Part shown: in pieces, positions 1 to 8,340 of the stretch
How positions within the stretch are numbered: position 1 is the stretch's first letter
Layout of the letters: each line of letters starts with the position of its first letter
DNA from: Trichocoleus sp.
GTDB taxonomy: Bacteria > Cyanobacteriota > Cyanobacteriia > Elainellales > Elainellaceae
Assembly: GCA_036702865.1 (NCBI GenBank)
Contig: DATNQD010000017.1
Span: 62,001-126,000 of the forward strand
DNA: 64,000 nt
Direction of reading: 5' to 3'
Notes under the pieces: model-generated
Seen by the model: the letters and a program-made list of their open reading frames with translations, nothing else
The model's database searches: none
What the model was told of the DNA's origin: nothing
Program-made: the position numbers and the translations under genes

Positions 1-550
1 TTACCAGCACTAAGGCAAACATGGAGCCAGAGGATACGCTTGTCATCCCAACCAACAATCCTAAGGTAGCCCCAACCGTAGCTGTAAGCATCCGTCCTGA
101 GTTTGTTTCAAGATCAAACTTTGGGAAGCTTGGCAGTTGCCATTGAGGCAGGACGACAGAAATTGCTAGACGAATCAGCGAAATAAGCGTGATACAGAGG
201 ATCATCATCCCGATCGATCGCAGCAGAAACATATCCCTACTCTCGATGCCCAAGTGTCTTAGCAAATGGAGAATACCAACTCCTGATAGTGCACCTGGGA
301 CGCTACCCAACGCCAACCATTTCACCACTTGCGGTTCCAACGTTTGCTGTCGCCAATGCTGCATGCTGCCAACAATTTTCATTAAAGCAACAGCAACGAC
401 ATCAGAACTGATCGCAACAGTTACCGGAACATTGAACACAAAAATGAGCATGGGTGTAACGAGCGAAGCGCCACCAATCCCGGTTAAACCAACAACGATG
501 CCAACTACAAAGCTCAGGCAAGAAAGCAGAGGATAATTCATACCATTCAT
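1..550 (-). CDS. TauE/SafE family sulfite/sulfonate exporter (partial, C-terminus beyond left edge)
   Basis: The minus strand reads an open frame from an ATG at 550 (or the in-frame ATG at 541) to the left edge without a stop. The visible ~180 residues have the TauE/SafE layout: a first membrane helix with a Gly-rich GLTGIGGAS stretch, a second with a VAISSDVVAVAL core, a basic loop, and more hydrophobic segments. This family exports sulfite, sulfoacetate or other small anions and is often found with persulfide-detoxifying genes. It lies 34 bp downstream of the small membrane gene at 585-1079 and probably shares its operator-bearing promoter. No clear Shine-Dalgarno sequence decides between the two starts. 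Substrate is inferred from family and context only. Confidence 0.85.
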   Translation of the reverse strand, partial: MNGMNYPLLSCLSFVVGIVVGLTGIGGASLVTPMLIFVFNVPVTVAISSDVVAVALMKIVGSMQHWRQQTLEPQVVKWLALGSVPGALSGVGILHLLRHLGIESRDMFLLRSIGMMILCITLISLIRLAISVVLPQWQLPSFPKFDLETNSGRMLTATVGATLGLLVGMTSVSSGSMFALVLV

Positions 551-584
551 TCGATTTTGTCAGCAGACGGCTATCACAGGGCAA

Positions 585-1079
585 TTACCAGGGCAGTAGT
601 GATCGAAAACCTGCAAATGCTTCGTCGCTAAAAAGATCAGGAGTATTGAATATGTTTAAGCGGACTAATGCCAGGATGACGAGCGTGTAAGCAGTAGAGG
701 AAATGAGACCTGTCATAAGCTCTTGCTTGAAATTGCGCTCTTTGTCTTGTTCTTGAGCGACATCAATTATGCCTGCTTGCATCAGCAGGACGCCCAAAAC
801 ATTAGAGAGCCAGTAGCCTGCGATCGTTGCAGGAATAAACCAATCTGAATGAATCAGGTGGCAAAGATAGCCAAACAAATAGGCAACGGGCAGATTAAAG
901 ATCAGATCATTCCACCAGGAGAGGGGCGACAGCAGAAACCCAACCACAATTAGCAGGCCACCTCTCAACTTTTTGAAGCTGAATTTCCTGATGCTGTCTG
1001 AATCTAGGCTTTGTGGTGATACGGCAATCGTTTGCTGGCGCTGGTTTAGATCCAGGTCTGGCTTCTGGAGTAACGGCAT
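585..1079 (-). CDS. Small integral membrane protein of unknown function, co-transcribed with TauE
   Basis: About 164 residues from the ATG at 1079; a TTG at 1088 is the only upstream alternative and lies against the operator. A polar N-terminus of ~35 residues is followed by about four hydrophobic segments (LLIVVGFLLSPLSWW, LIFNLPVAYLFGYLCHL, ATIAGYWLSNVLGVLLM, LMTGLISSTAYTLVILALV). I do not recognise a named family. It is first in a two-gene unit with the TauE/SafE exporter, and the perfect inverted repeat at 1091-1116 ends 12 bp before its start, so it is very likely under the same control as the sulfur genes further right. A role beside the exporter is inference. Confidence 0.75.
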   Translation of the reverse strand: MPLLQKPDLDLNQRQQTIAVSPQSLDSDSIRKFSFKKLRGGLLIVVGFLLSPLSWWNDLIFNLPVAYLFGYLCHLIHSDWFIPATIAGYWLSNVLGVLLMQAGIIDVAQEQDKERNFKQELMTGLISSTAYTLVILALVRLNIFNTPDLFSDEAFAGFRSLLPW

Positions 1080-1090
1080 ATCTCTCAATG

Positions 1091-1116
1091 TACGGTAAGT
1101 TGACTGGATTACCGTA
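1091..1116. promoter_or_regulatory. 26-bp operator, site A (perfect inverted repeat)
   Basis: Half-sites TACGGTAA (1091-1098) and TTACCGTA (1109-1116) are exact reverse complements, separated by 10 bp. It sits just upstream of the minus-strand gene starting at 1079. The same half-sites with the same spacing occur upstream of four other units in this window (sites B to E). The geometry fits a dimeric winged-helix repressor; the family cannot be told from the DNA. Confidence 0.8.
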
Positions 1117-1140
1117 TATTAACAAGGATTGATCCCCGTG

Positions 1141-1552
1141 TCACCCCATATCTTCCTTTGGATAAAATCTTCTAGAACCCTTCGATCCTCGCTGACCTGG
1201 ATTATTCATCACTTCTCGCAAAAAACTTCAGAATCAAGGCTGCATCAAGCTCTGAGCGAGCGATTCCGAAAACAGACTGTTCTTTGACCGACCTATGATG
1301 CAGACAGGGCGAAGCATTTACAGCAAAACGGTTGCACTAATTAGAATCCATTCACCGATCGGTGGTGCAGACAGGGGTAAGGGCGAAGCATTTGCAGCAA
1401 AACGGTTGCACTAATTAAAATCCATTGGCGCAAATGCTTCGCCCCTACGCGAGGATTCAATCATGCCCAAATGGAATTGCAACGCTTCGTAGCTTCGCAC
1501 TTCTAGGACGAACCCCTCATACAAGTGACAATATTTGCTCTAGAGTCAAGAG
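1141..1552. other. Intergenic stretch, no gene
   Basis: The space between the tauE unit promoter and the 3' end of the cysA-like gene contains the repeat element at 1299-1446. I see no supported reading frame in the rest. Confidence 0.6.
1299..1446. repeat. Tandem direct repeat plus inverted arm (intergenic repeat element)
   Basis: Two near-identical ~54-61 bp copies, 1299-1352 and 1366-1426, both begin TGCAGACAGGG and share CGAAGCATTT[A/G]CAGC and AAAACGGTTGCACTAATTA. The second carries a small insertion after the start. The arm GCAAATGCTTCGCCC at 1430-1444 is the reverse complement of GGGCGAAGCATTTGC at 1381-1395, so the right half can fold into a hairpin of 15 bp. This looks like a dispersed cyanobacterial intergenic repeat (MITE-like). 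No transposase is present. Confidence 0.75.
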
Positions 1553-2566
1553 TTAAATACCTGCGTTAAAGGCGAAGGCTCTTGCTGTTTTCGGCTTCAC
1601 ATAAACCTGCTGAAGTGCAGTGAGGTTGAGTCGATCGAACTGTTCTCGCGGCAAGTAAGCGTTCATCGATTCCCCATCATGTAATTGCAGTTCAACGCGT
1701 ACCTCCCAGCCCAGGTAAACCACTCGGCTAATCGTTGCAGCGACCGCTTCATCTGTCGGCGATTTTTCAATAATGACATCATGCGGACGGATAAAGACCT
1801 CTGGTTGGTCTGCGGGCTGAGGGTGATGTAAAAAGGCTGTACGGCTGGACAACACGTTGACAGGACCAATAAAGCTCATGACAAAGGGAGTCGCAGGTTT
1901 ATCGTAAATCTCAACGGGTGTGCCTACTTGCTCAACCCGACCCTTGTTCATCACGACCAACTTATCTGCAACTTCCATCGCTTCTTCCTGATCATGGGTG
2001 ACAAAGACAGTCGTCACATGCACCTCTTCATGCAGGCGGCGCAACCAGGAGCGTAGATCTTTGCGAACTTTTGCATCCAGTGCCCCAAACGGCTCATCCA
2101 ACAGTAACACCTGGGGCTGTAATGCCAGTGCTCTTGCAAGTGCAACTCGCTGCCGTTGTCCACCCGAAAGCTGAGAAGGATAGCGATCGCCCAACCCTGC
2201 CATCTGAACGAGTTCCAGCAGTTCAGTGACTCGATTGGCAGTTCTCGCTTTTGGCCATTTGGAAATCTCTAAACCAAAAGCAATATTTTGGCGGATGGTC
2301 ATGTGCTTAAACAGCGCATAATGCTGAAACACAAACCCAATCTGACGGTTCTGCACATCTGTATGAGTGACATCTCGCCCCATCATGATCACCCTGCCAC
2401 TATCAGGGGTTTCTAGCCCCGAAATTAAGCGTAACAGGGTTGATTTTCCTGACCCAGATGGACCCAGAAGCGCAACTAATTCTCCGGATTGAATTTCAAC
2501 ACTGACTTGCTCAACTGCTTGAAAATCGCCAAACCCTTTTGATACGTTCTCAACTAAAATGCCCAT
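1553..2566 (-). CDS. cysA: CysA-type sulfate/thiosulfate ABC transporter ATPase (orphan)
   Basis: 337 residues with all ABC ATPase motifs: Walker [10 protein letters not shown] (~35-43), Q-loop FVFQHYALF, signature [15 protein letters not shown] (~132), Walker [14 protein letters not shown], and H-loop [15 protein letters not shown]. The ~100-residue C-terminal part is the regulatory (TOBE-like) extension of the CysA/PotA subclass, and overall length and sequence match CysA. It would energise sulfate, thiosulfate or a related oxyanion/sulfonate importer at the inner membrane. No CysT/CysW permease or binding protein is adjacent, so it either serves permeases elsewhere or the TauA-like protein at 17 kb. 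Operator site B lies 44 bp upstream of its ATG. Confidence 0.85.
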   Translation of the reverse strand: MGILVENVSKGFGDFQAVEQVSVEIQSGELVALLGPSGSGKSTLLRLISGLETPDSGRVIMMGRDVTHTDVQNRQIGFVFQHYALFKHMTIRQNIAFGLEISKWPKARTANRVTELLELVQMAGLGDRYPSQLSGGQRQRVALARALALQPQVLLLDEPFGALDAKVRKDLRSWLRRLHEEVHVTTVFVTHDQEEAMEVADKLVVMNKGRVEQVGTPVEIYDKPATPFVMSFIGPVNVLSSRTAFLHHPQPADQPEVFIRPHDVIIEKSPTDEAVAATISRVVYLGWEVRVELQLHDGESMNAYLPREQFDRLNLTALQQVYVKPKTARAFAFNAGI

Positions 2567-2610
2567 AGAGAATCCTCCAACCTAGCAGAACCACTGGTCT
2601 TAAGTTAAAA

Positions 2611-2636
2611 TACTTAAACCTGACCGATTTACCGTA
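2611..2636. promoter_or_regulatory. 26-bp operator, site B
   Basis: Right half TTACCGTA (2629-2636) is exact. The left half TACTTAAA (2611-2618) matches 5 of 8 positions, and flanking AAAATAC/GTATTTT extend the symmetry to 2607-2640. The spacer contains GACCGAT, as in site E. It lies in the promoter region of the minus-strand cysA-like gene. Confidence 0.7.
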
Positions 2637-2889
2637 TTTTATACTTTAAAGTTAATTATTGGGGAAGACTGTCTCATGCGTTACTTGCTTCATCGAATTT
2701 CACACGGCTTGATGCTCTCAGTTCGCATGGAGTTCTCATGCAATCTTGAGGCGGCTAATTGAGCCACCGAGCAGGCGGTAGATTAATCACTTTGAGAGGA
2801 TGTTTGAGCAGGATAAAATGTTCTGCATTTGCTCCTTCAATCTTTCACCTGTGAGGGATTTCTGGTCCAGCTTCTTTCAGGGAGTCTAT
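2637..2889. other. Divergent intergenic region between cysA-like and prohibitin genes
   Basis: Together with site B this region separates two divergent genes (2567-2889, 323 bp). Apart from the operator I see no further supported element. A short frame starting with ATG at 2676 (28 codons) has no support. Confidence 0.5.
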
Positions 2890-3783
2890 ATGAAGACTGT
2901 AACCTCCAGCAGTCCTGCAACCCATTCTAAGAATACAAAAAAGCCTGGCAAAGATGCCTATGCCTTTCTGCGAGTCATTATCATCCTGTTGGTATTGGCG
3001 ATCGTTTCCAGCTTCTTTGTGGTGATTGGAGCAGGCGAAAGAGGCGTGTTGATGCAGTTTGGCGAAGTTCAGGAGCAAGTGCTGAATGAAGGGTTGCATG
3101 TGATTGTGCCGATCGTTCATACTGTGCAGAAATTAAGTGTCAGAGTCCAAAATCAAGAAATTTCAGCAGAAGCCTCTTCAAAAGATTTACAGGATGTGCA
3201 TACGGATGTGGCGCTAAACTGGCACATTCTACCTGCCGAAGCAAACTGGATATTTCAACGAATTGGGGATGAACAAGCAGTTATCCATCGCATTATCAAC
3301 CCAGCAGTTGAAGAAGTGTTAAAGGCAGTGATGGCACAGTATACGGCAGAAGAGCTGATCACAAAGCGTGGAGAAGTAAAAGATAGCGTAGATCAAGCAC
3401 TGACCACTCGACTTTCAACTTATGATATTGCAGTAGATGATATTTCGCTAGTCCATGTACACTTTTCTGAACAATTTAGTGAAGCAGTTGAAGCCAAACA
3501 AATTGCAGAACAGGAAGCAAAGCGGGCAGAGTTTATTGCACTCAAAGCAATTAAAGAAGCAGAAGCAAGAGTCAATCGAGCGAAAGGCGAAGCAGAGGCA
3601 CAGCGGTTAATTCACGCAACGCTCACGCCGGACTTGCTGCAAAAACAGGCGATCGAACGCTGGAATGGCAACCTTCCTCTCATTACGGGCAGAGAGGGTA
3701 CAGCCTTTTTTGATCTTGATCAGTTTGCTCAACAGGGGCTTGTCCCCTCCGATGTGCCACGAGGGCAACTGCGTTTGAAATAG
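2890..3783 (+). CDS. Prohibitin/SPFH-domain membrane protein
   Basis: 297 residues from the ATG at 2890, chosen because AGGGAG at 2879-2884 is well placed; a longer frame from 2800 adds 30 unlike residues. After a polar N-terminus (~25 residues) a single membrane anchor (AFLRVIIILLVLAIVSSFFVVI) leads into the SPFH/prohibitin domain: GERGVLMQFGEVQ, then a VALNWHI strand and a charged coiled coil rich in Glu, Ala and Lys (EQEAKRAEFIALKAIKEAEA). These proteins form large ring assemblies on membranes and in cyanobacteria occur in thylakoid and plasma membrane. Function is not well fixed in this phylum. It stands alone, facing the LysR gene. Confidence 0.85.
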   Translation: MKTVTSSSPATHSKNTKKPGKDAYAFLRVIIILLVLAIVSSFFVVIGAGERGVLMQFGEVQEQVLNEGLHVIVPIVHTVQKLSVRVQNQEISAEASSKDLQDVHTDVALNWHILPAEANWIFQRIGDEQAVIHRIINPAVEEVLKAVMAQYTAEELITKRGEVKDSVDQALTTRLSTYDIAVDDISLVHVHFSEQFSEAVEAKQIAEQEAKRAEFIALKAIKEAEARVNRAKGEAEAQRLIHATLTPDLLQKQAIERWNGNLPLITGREGTAFFDLDQFAQQGLVPSDVPRGQLRLK

Positions 3784-3843
3784 GGATAAGAAATTGGACG
3801 CAAGATGTCCATCCCACAAAGGGTTCGTGAAAGTGCAGAACTG

Positions 3844-4767
3844 TTATTCCGTTTTAGGAAGGGCTTTCAACAGTTGCTCAAAGGCGATCGATAGTTGGGT
3901 TTGAAAGCGTTGACGGTGTTTCAACTTCAGAACAGGCTGCACAATTTCCAGGCTTTCCCCAACAGAATTAATAATTTGAATCACATGGAGCGTTCCTATC
4001 TCTAGCTCCTTCTGCACCATTAGTTCGGGCAGGGCGGCAGCTCCTAAGCCGCTTTCCACCACAGCCTTTACCATCTCACTACTCGCTAACACCAAATTCA
4101 CTTCTAGCTGGTGTAGCAAGATCCCCCATTTTTCGAGTGCCTGTTCTAGCATTCGCTGTGCGCCAGACCCCGGTTCTCGCATGACCCATCCGGTTGTCAA
4201 CAAATCCATCACTTCAACCTGCGATCGACCAAACCAGGGATGCGATTGACCGACCACAATCTGTAAGCGATCGTAGCCAACAATTTCTTGCTCCAAGATG
4301 TCTTGTAAGGATGGCTTAACACCCCCTGTTACCAATCCCAAATCAAATATCCCTGTTGCAGTGCCATCGCAGATTTCTTCTGCATTTGCCAGAACACAGT
4401 TAACGGTGATCCCCGCATACTGCCGTTTAAACTGACTAATTTTTGTGGGGAGCCAGTAGTTGCCGATCGTCATGCTCACTCCTAGCTTTAACTCTCCTCG
4501 CTGTAAGCCGTTGAGTTCCTGAAGCCCTCGTTCGGTTTGGGCAACTTGATCGAGGATCTTTTGGGCTTCAACTTGAAGCAGCTTTCCAGCTTCTGTAATT
4601 TCAATTCGGCGACCAATTCGGTGAAACAGCTTGACTCTATACTGTTCTTCCAGGCTTTGAACTGCGGCACTGACAGCAGGCTGGGTGACAAATAAAGCTT
4701 CCGCAGCGCGAGTGAAATGTAAATTTTCGGCGACAGCCAAAAAAATTCGCAGTTGTTCGAGGGTCAT
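3844..4767 (-). CDS. LysR-family transcriptional regulator
   Basis: 307 residues from the ATG at 4767; a TTG at 4794 would add nine residues. The N-terminal winged helix reads MTLEQLRIFLAVAENLHFT with RAAEALFVTQPAVSAAVQ as the recognition part, then a linker helix and a two-lobed effector domain (LKLGVSMTIGNYWLP to GLGAAALPEL). This is the CysL/CbbR/RbcR-like branch by general look; the effector cannot be read from sequence. It is divergent from the APC-CadD-CadD unit across a 480-bp gap with inverted repeats, the usual arrangement for a LysR regulator and its target, so it probably controls that unit. Confidence 0.85.
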   Translation of the reverse strand: MTLEQLRIFLAVAENLHFTRAAEALFVTQPAVSAAVQSLEEQYRVKLFHRIGRRIEITEAGKLLQVEAQKILDQVAQTERGLQELNGLQRGELKLGVSMTIGNYWLPTKISQFKRQYAGITVNCVLANAEEICDGTATGIFDLGLVTGGVKPSLQDILEQEIVGYDRLQIVVGQSHPWFGRSQVEVMDLLTTGWVMREPGSGAQRMLEQALEKWGILLHQLEVNLVLASSEMVKAVVESGLGAAALPELMVQKELEIGTLHVIQIINSVGESLEIVQPVLKLKHRQRFQTQLSIAFEQLLKALPKTE

Positions 4768-5247
4768 TTTAGTTTTTGCTTGTATTGAAAACAACGGAAT
4801 CAGTCAATTTTTGTAGTGAAAAATGAATAATTGATGTTCCATAACAGCAGTGCTCGCCGAAAAGATTCAGCTAGTTAGGCACATTTCCCTAGTCAATAAC
4901 GGGGGTATAAAAAAATTTATTGATAATTGAATAGTTAATCGTTTCATTCAATTGAATGTCTTTTCTGCTCAGATTCTCAAGCTTTAGAGAAAAACTTTAA
5001 AGTACAGTTTTCATCCGAAAAAAGTGTCCTAATCAATGAGCGTGGAAGAAATCTAATAAGGATTATAATAAGCTGAGTTTATTGTTTTAAGAACTAATTG
5101 TGTTTGCTTCAAGTGGATAGCTCACATACAGTGAAAACGTGCTTCTCTATTTGATCGAACTTAAGAGACACGATTCAGTTCACTGCAAGCTTTATGTAAA
5201 AGCAATACTGAGCGTGAACTGCACCATCCACCTTTAGGGAGTCTCCC
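4768..5247. promoter_or_regulatory. Divergent promoter region between lysR and the APC-cadD unit
   Basis: An AT-rich 480-bp region. ATTGAAT at 4926-4932 and ATTCAAT at 4946-4952 form an inverted repeat, and ATTCAATTGAAT at 4946-4957 is a perfect palindrome. These contain T-N11-A type spacing and are candidate LysR boxes. The APC start at 5248 has a good AGGGAG ribosome site. No coding frame is supported. Confidence 0.45.
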
Positions 5248-6783
5248 ATGACGAGTGAAGTTCAGCTGGAGCGAAGTGCTTATGGTCTAAAACCAGAATG
5301 CTTATCGTTTGGAGAAGTGTTAGCTCAGTCGTTTGCAGTCATTGCACCGACGACGATTCCTGCTTCTAACCTTGGTTTAATCGTTGCCCTAACTGGCAAT
5401 GGTGCCTGGCTTAGTTTTCTGGTTGGTTTAGTTGGCTTGGTCTTTGTCAGCATTAATATTAATCAGTTTGCTAGTCGATCGGCTTCTCCTGGCTCGCTTT
5501 ACTCCTACATTGTGAAAGGCTTAGGACCAACAGCAGGCGTGATTTGCGGCTGGAGCTTGCTACTAGCTTACCTCTTTACTGGAATGTCGGTTCTTTGCGG
5601 GTTTGCTAATTTTAGCGGCACATTAATCGGTCATCTTGGCATTCATCCCTCCAGTATTACCTTATTAGCGATCGGGGCAGGAATTGCCTGGTATGCCGCA
5701 TACAAAGATGTGCAGCTCTCAGCGATGGCGATGCTCTGGATGGAAGGTGTTTCGATCGCGCTGATTGTCATTCTCGGTCTGTTGATCTGGGCACATAAAG
5801 GCTTTGCGATCGATTTTACACAACTAACGCTGCAAGGTGTGCATCCAGGTAATATTGCCACAGGATTAGTACTGGTGCTATTTGGCTTCTCTGGCTTTGA
5901 AAGCGCAACATCACTGGGTGACGAAGCCCGAAGCCCTCTCAAGACAATCCCTAAGGCTGTGATGGGCAGCGCCCTGCTGGCAGGGTTATTCTTCACCAGC
6001 ATGAGCTATATTGAGATTCTCGGCTTCAGCGGGACAGGGCAATCGATCACCGCCAGTGAAGAACCTCTCGGTTTCCTCTCTCGACAGATTGGGGTGGGTT
6101 GGCTGGGTGAACTGGTTGCTTTAGGTGCGCTGTTTAGCTTCTTTGCCTGTATTTTAGGCAGCATCAACCCGGCAGCAAGAGTCTTTTTTACGATGGCGCG
6201 TCACGGATTATGCCACTCCTCTGTTGGCTCTGCCCACGCTGCGAATCGCACACCTCATGTTGCGGTCACTCTCTGCAGTCTAGTCATGTTTCTTGTTCCG
6301 GCAGGAATGTCCTTCTTTCACATCAAGCTGTTTGAGAGCATGGGCTATCTGGGCGCAATCTGCAGCTATGGATTTCTGACCGTCTACATTCTGATCTCGA
6401 TCGCAGCTCCGGTCTACCTTTACAAGATTCGCCAGCTACGTCCGAGAGATATTGCGTTTTCGATGCTGGGCATTGGGTTTATGGCAATTCCGGTTGTCGG
6501 CAGCATTGGCATTCCGGGTAGTGCGCTCTTTCCAGTTCCGGCAGCCCCTTACAATCTCTTCCCCTATTTATTTCTGGCTTATTTGTTTGTCACCTGCGGC
6601 TGGTTTATCTGGCAACGGCTTCATTCGCCTCAGGTGGTTCATGCAATGGAACGTGGGATTGAAGAGATTCACGATCGGTTCAACCATTCTAGCCAGACAG
6701 TGGTTCCGGTAACAGAGGCAATACAGCGCAAGCGATCGAGGCAACACCGCCGCCATCGTCACCATCAAAAAGAAAGGGAGTAA
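5248..6783 (+). CDS. APC-family amino acid/amine permease with basic, His-rich C-terminal tail
   Basis: 511 residues with about 12 membrane helices typical of the amino acid-polyamine-organocation superfamily: FGEVLAQSFAVIAPTTIPASN for helix 1, GSLYSYIVKGLGPTAGVICG for helices 2-3, and VLFGFSGFESATSLGDEA for helix 6. It would import an amino acid or amine by cation symport. The last ~20 residues are strongly basic and carry a HRRHRHHQ cluster, which is unusual for the family and could bind divalent metal. The stop is 6 bp before the first CadD-like gene, so the three genes form an operon opposite the LysR regulator. Substrate is unknown. Confidence 0.85.
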   Translation: MTSEVQLERSAYGLKPECLSFGEVLAQSFAVIAPTTIPASNLGLIVALTGNGAWLSFLVGLVGLVFVSININQFASRSASPGSLYSYIVKGLGPTAGVICGWSLLLAYLFTGMSVLCGFANFSGTLIGHLGIHPSSITLLAIGAGIAWYAAYKDVQLSAMAMLWMEGVSIALIVILGLLIWAHKGFAIDFTQLTLQGVHPGNIATGLVLVLFGFSGFESATSLGDEARSPLKTIPKAVMGSALLAGLFFTSMSYIEILGFSGTGQSITASEEPLGFLSRQIGVGWLGELVALGALFSFFACILGSINPAARVFFTMARHGLCHSSVGSAHAANRTPHVAVTLCSLVMFLVPAGMSFFHIKLFESMGYLGAICSYGFLTVYILISIAAPVYLYKIRQLRPRDIAFSMLGIGFMAIPVVGSIGIPGSALFPVPAAPYNLFPYLFLAYLFVTCGWFIWQRLHSPQVVHAMERGIEEIHDRFNHSSQTVVPVTEAIQRKRSRQHRRHRHHQKERE

Positions 6784-6789
6784 TGCATC

Positions 6790-7509
6790 ATGGGTGATTT
6801 GCTCACAGCCATTCCAACGGGAATGACGGCGTTTACCGCCACCAATATGGACGACATTTTGATGCTGCTGCTCTTTTTCGCACAGGTCAACACAGCATTC
6901 CGCAAAAAGCACATTGTCACCGGGCAATATCTAGGTTTTGGGTTGCTGGTGCTCGTCAGTCTTCCCGGTTTCTTCGGTAGCTTATTCTTGCCGCGCGATT
7001 GGATTGGGATGTTAGGGGTTGTGCCGATCGCCATCGGTCTGAATCGATTATTCGATCACAGCCCAGAAGAAGAGGAGGAGCACGAGGAACCCTCCCCGCA
7101 AAATTCAATCCTGGCAAGTTTTGTTTCCCCGCAGACCTATAGCGTTGCAGCCATTACCTTTGCCAATGGGGGAGACAATATTGGCATCTACATGCCGCTC
7201 TTTGCCAGCACAACAGTGCAAGAATTAGCAGTGATTCTAGGCACGTTTTTCTCGCTGGTAGGCGTCTGGTGCTATACGGCATATCGGCTGACCCAGCTAC
7301 CCATGATCGCTCAAACACTGACCCACTACGGTAATCAGCTTGTACCATTTGTGCTCATTGGTCTGGGAGTGCTAATTCTAGTAGATAGCCATACGCTAGA
7401 GAATCGGGGCTTAACGGTCTTAACGCTGATTATCAGCTTGCTCTGTGTGCTGATGTTTTGGTACAACGCACGATCGATAAACGTTAGCCCAGAAGGTGAA
7501 GAAGGCTAG
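6790..7509 (+). CDS. CadD-family cadmium resistance/cation transporter, copy 1
   Basis: 239 residues, five or six predicted membrane helices, beginning with the CadD signature TAIPTGMTAFTATNMDDILMLLLFF and a second related half around VAAITFANGGDNIGIYMPLFA. The conserved Asp pairs in these segments are the expected cation-handling residues. The central cytoplasmic loop holds an acidic run, PEEEEEHEEPSP, that copy 2 lacks. CadD proteins of Gram-positive bacteria confer cadmium tolerance; cyanobacterial homologues are annotated on similarity. A GGGAG ribosome site and 6-bp spacing tie it to the APC permease upstream. Confidence 0.8.
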   Translation: MGDLLTAIPTGMTAFTATNMDDILMLLLFFAQVNTAFRKKHIVTGQYLGFGLLVLVSLPGFFGSLFLPRDWIGMLGVVPIAIGLNRLFDHSPEEEEEHEEPSPQNSILASFVSPQTYSVAAITFANGGDNIGIYMPLFASTTVQELAVILGTFFSLVGVWCYTAYRLTQLPMIAQTLTHYGNQLVPFVLIGLGVLILVDSHTLENRGLTVLTLIISLLCVLMFWYNARSINVSPEGEEG

Positions 7510-7535
7510 GGAGTAAACCATGATGGGGAACGAAG

Positions 7536-8174
7536 ATGACTGGCTTGATCAGCGCCATCATTACCGGAATGACCGCATTTGCTGCAACAAACATTGATGA
7601 CGTTGTCGTGTTGATGATGCTCTTCAGCCAAGTGGATCATGCTTCACAGTCTCGTCGCATTGTCATCGGTCAGTATCTTGGGTTTGCGCTGCTGTTGCTT
7701 GCCTGTCTGCCCGGATTCATCGGCGGCATGGTGATCCCAAAACCCTGGATTGGCTTACTTGGGTTTCTGCCCATTGCGATCAGCATTCGTCAACTGCAAG
7801 CGCGTTCAGAAGAGGAAGCTGAGATTCAAGCCGTTCCATCTTCGGTATCCACTCAGAGCCCATTCACTCGTCTACTTCATCCTCAAATTGTGCAAGTTGC
7901 AGCCATTACGATCGCCAATGGCGGGGATAACATCGGGATCTATGTGCCGTTGTTCGCGAGTAGTGACCTGACCAGCCTGCTCATCATTCTGGCTGTCTTT
8001 GCAGTGTTGATTGGGGTTTGGTGCTACGTCGCTTATTACTTAGCAAGCCATCCTAAAATCTCCCCCCTCTTAACCCGTTATGCAAATCGTCTTGTTCCCT
8101 TTGTCTTGATTGGTTTAGGGCTTTATATCTTGATTGAGAGCCATTCCTATCAGTTGATCATTCGCGAGCCATAA
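7536..8174 (+). CDS. CadD-family cadmium resistance/cation transporter, copy 2
   Basis: 212 residues, clearly paralogous to the preceding gene. Matching elements are AIITGMTAFAATNIDDVVVLMMLFS at the N-terminus and VAAITIANGGDNIGIYVPLFA in the middle, with the same Asp pattern and membrane layout. The acidic loop of copy 1 is reduced to EEEAEIQ and the C-terminus is ~20 residues shorter. Twenty-six bases separate the two genes, so this is the third cistron of the unit. Two copies kept side by side may act as a heterodimer or differ in ion preference; that is inference. Confidence 0.8.
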   Translation: MTGLISAIITGMTAFAATNIDDVVVLMMLFSQVDHASQSRRIVIGQYLGFALLLLACLPGFIGGMVIPKPWIGLLGFLPIAISIRQLQARSEEEAEIQAVPSSVSTQSPFTRLLHPQIVQVAAITIANGGDNIGIYVPLFASSDLTSLLIILAVFAVLIGVWCYVAYYLASHPKISPLLTRYANRLVPFVLIGLGLYILIESHSYQLIIREP

Positions 8175-8340
8175 AAATGGAATAAATTCTTTACTTGTCG
8201 TGAATTGGTTTTTATCCGTGTAATATCTTTGCCTGTTAAGCAGCAGGTGATATTAAGGACAAATCCCAAGTTGCCTCTGTGTTCTATAGTCTGTCTGTCA
8301 ATTCATCTTTGATTGTTTTTTTGATTGTAAGGAGAATGTG

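Noticed and set aside
189-536. 115-codon plus-strand frame
   Set aside because: Antisense shadow of the TauE/SafE gene, whose minus-strand reading has clear membrane helices.
1299-1426. CRISPR array
   Set aside because: Only two copies, of ~55-61 bp, with no regular spacers and no cas gene; it is an intergenic repeat.
2676-2762. Short frame resembling the start of an ABC permease (MRYLLHRISHG)
   Set aside because: Only 28 codons; the likeness to permease N-termini is too short to call a remnant.
3783-3815. Hairpin after the prohibitin gene (GGGAT...ATCCC with GGAC/GTCC)
   Set aside because: Inner and outer stems are short and there is no T-run, so I do not call a terminator.
3844-4767. LysR protein as the regulator of the 26-bp operator
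   Set aside because: LysR sites are T-N11-A elements, and its own divergent promoter lacks the motif.
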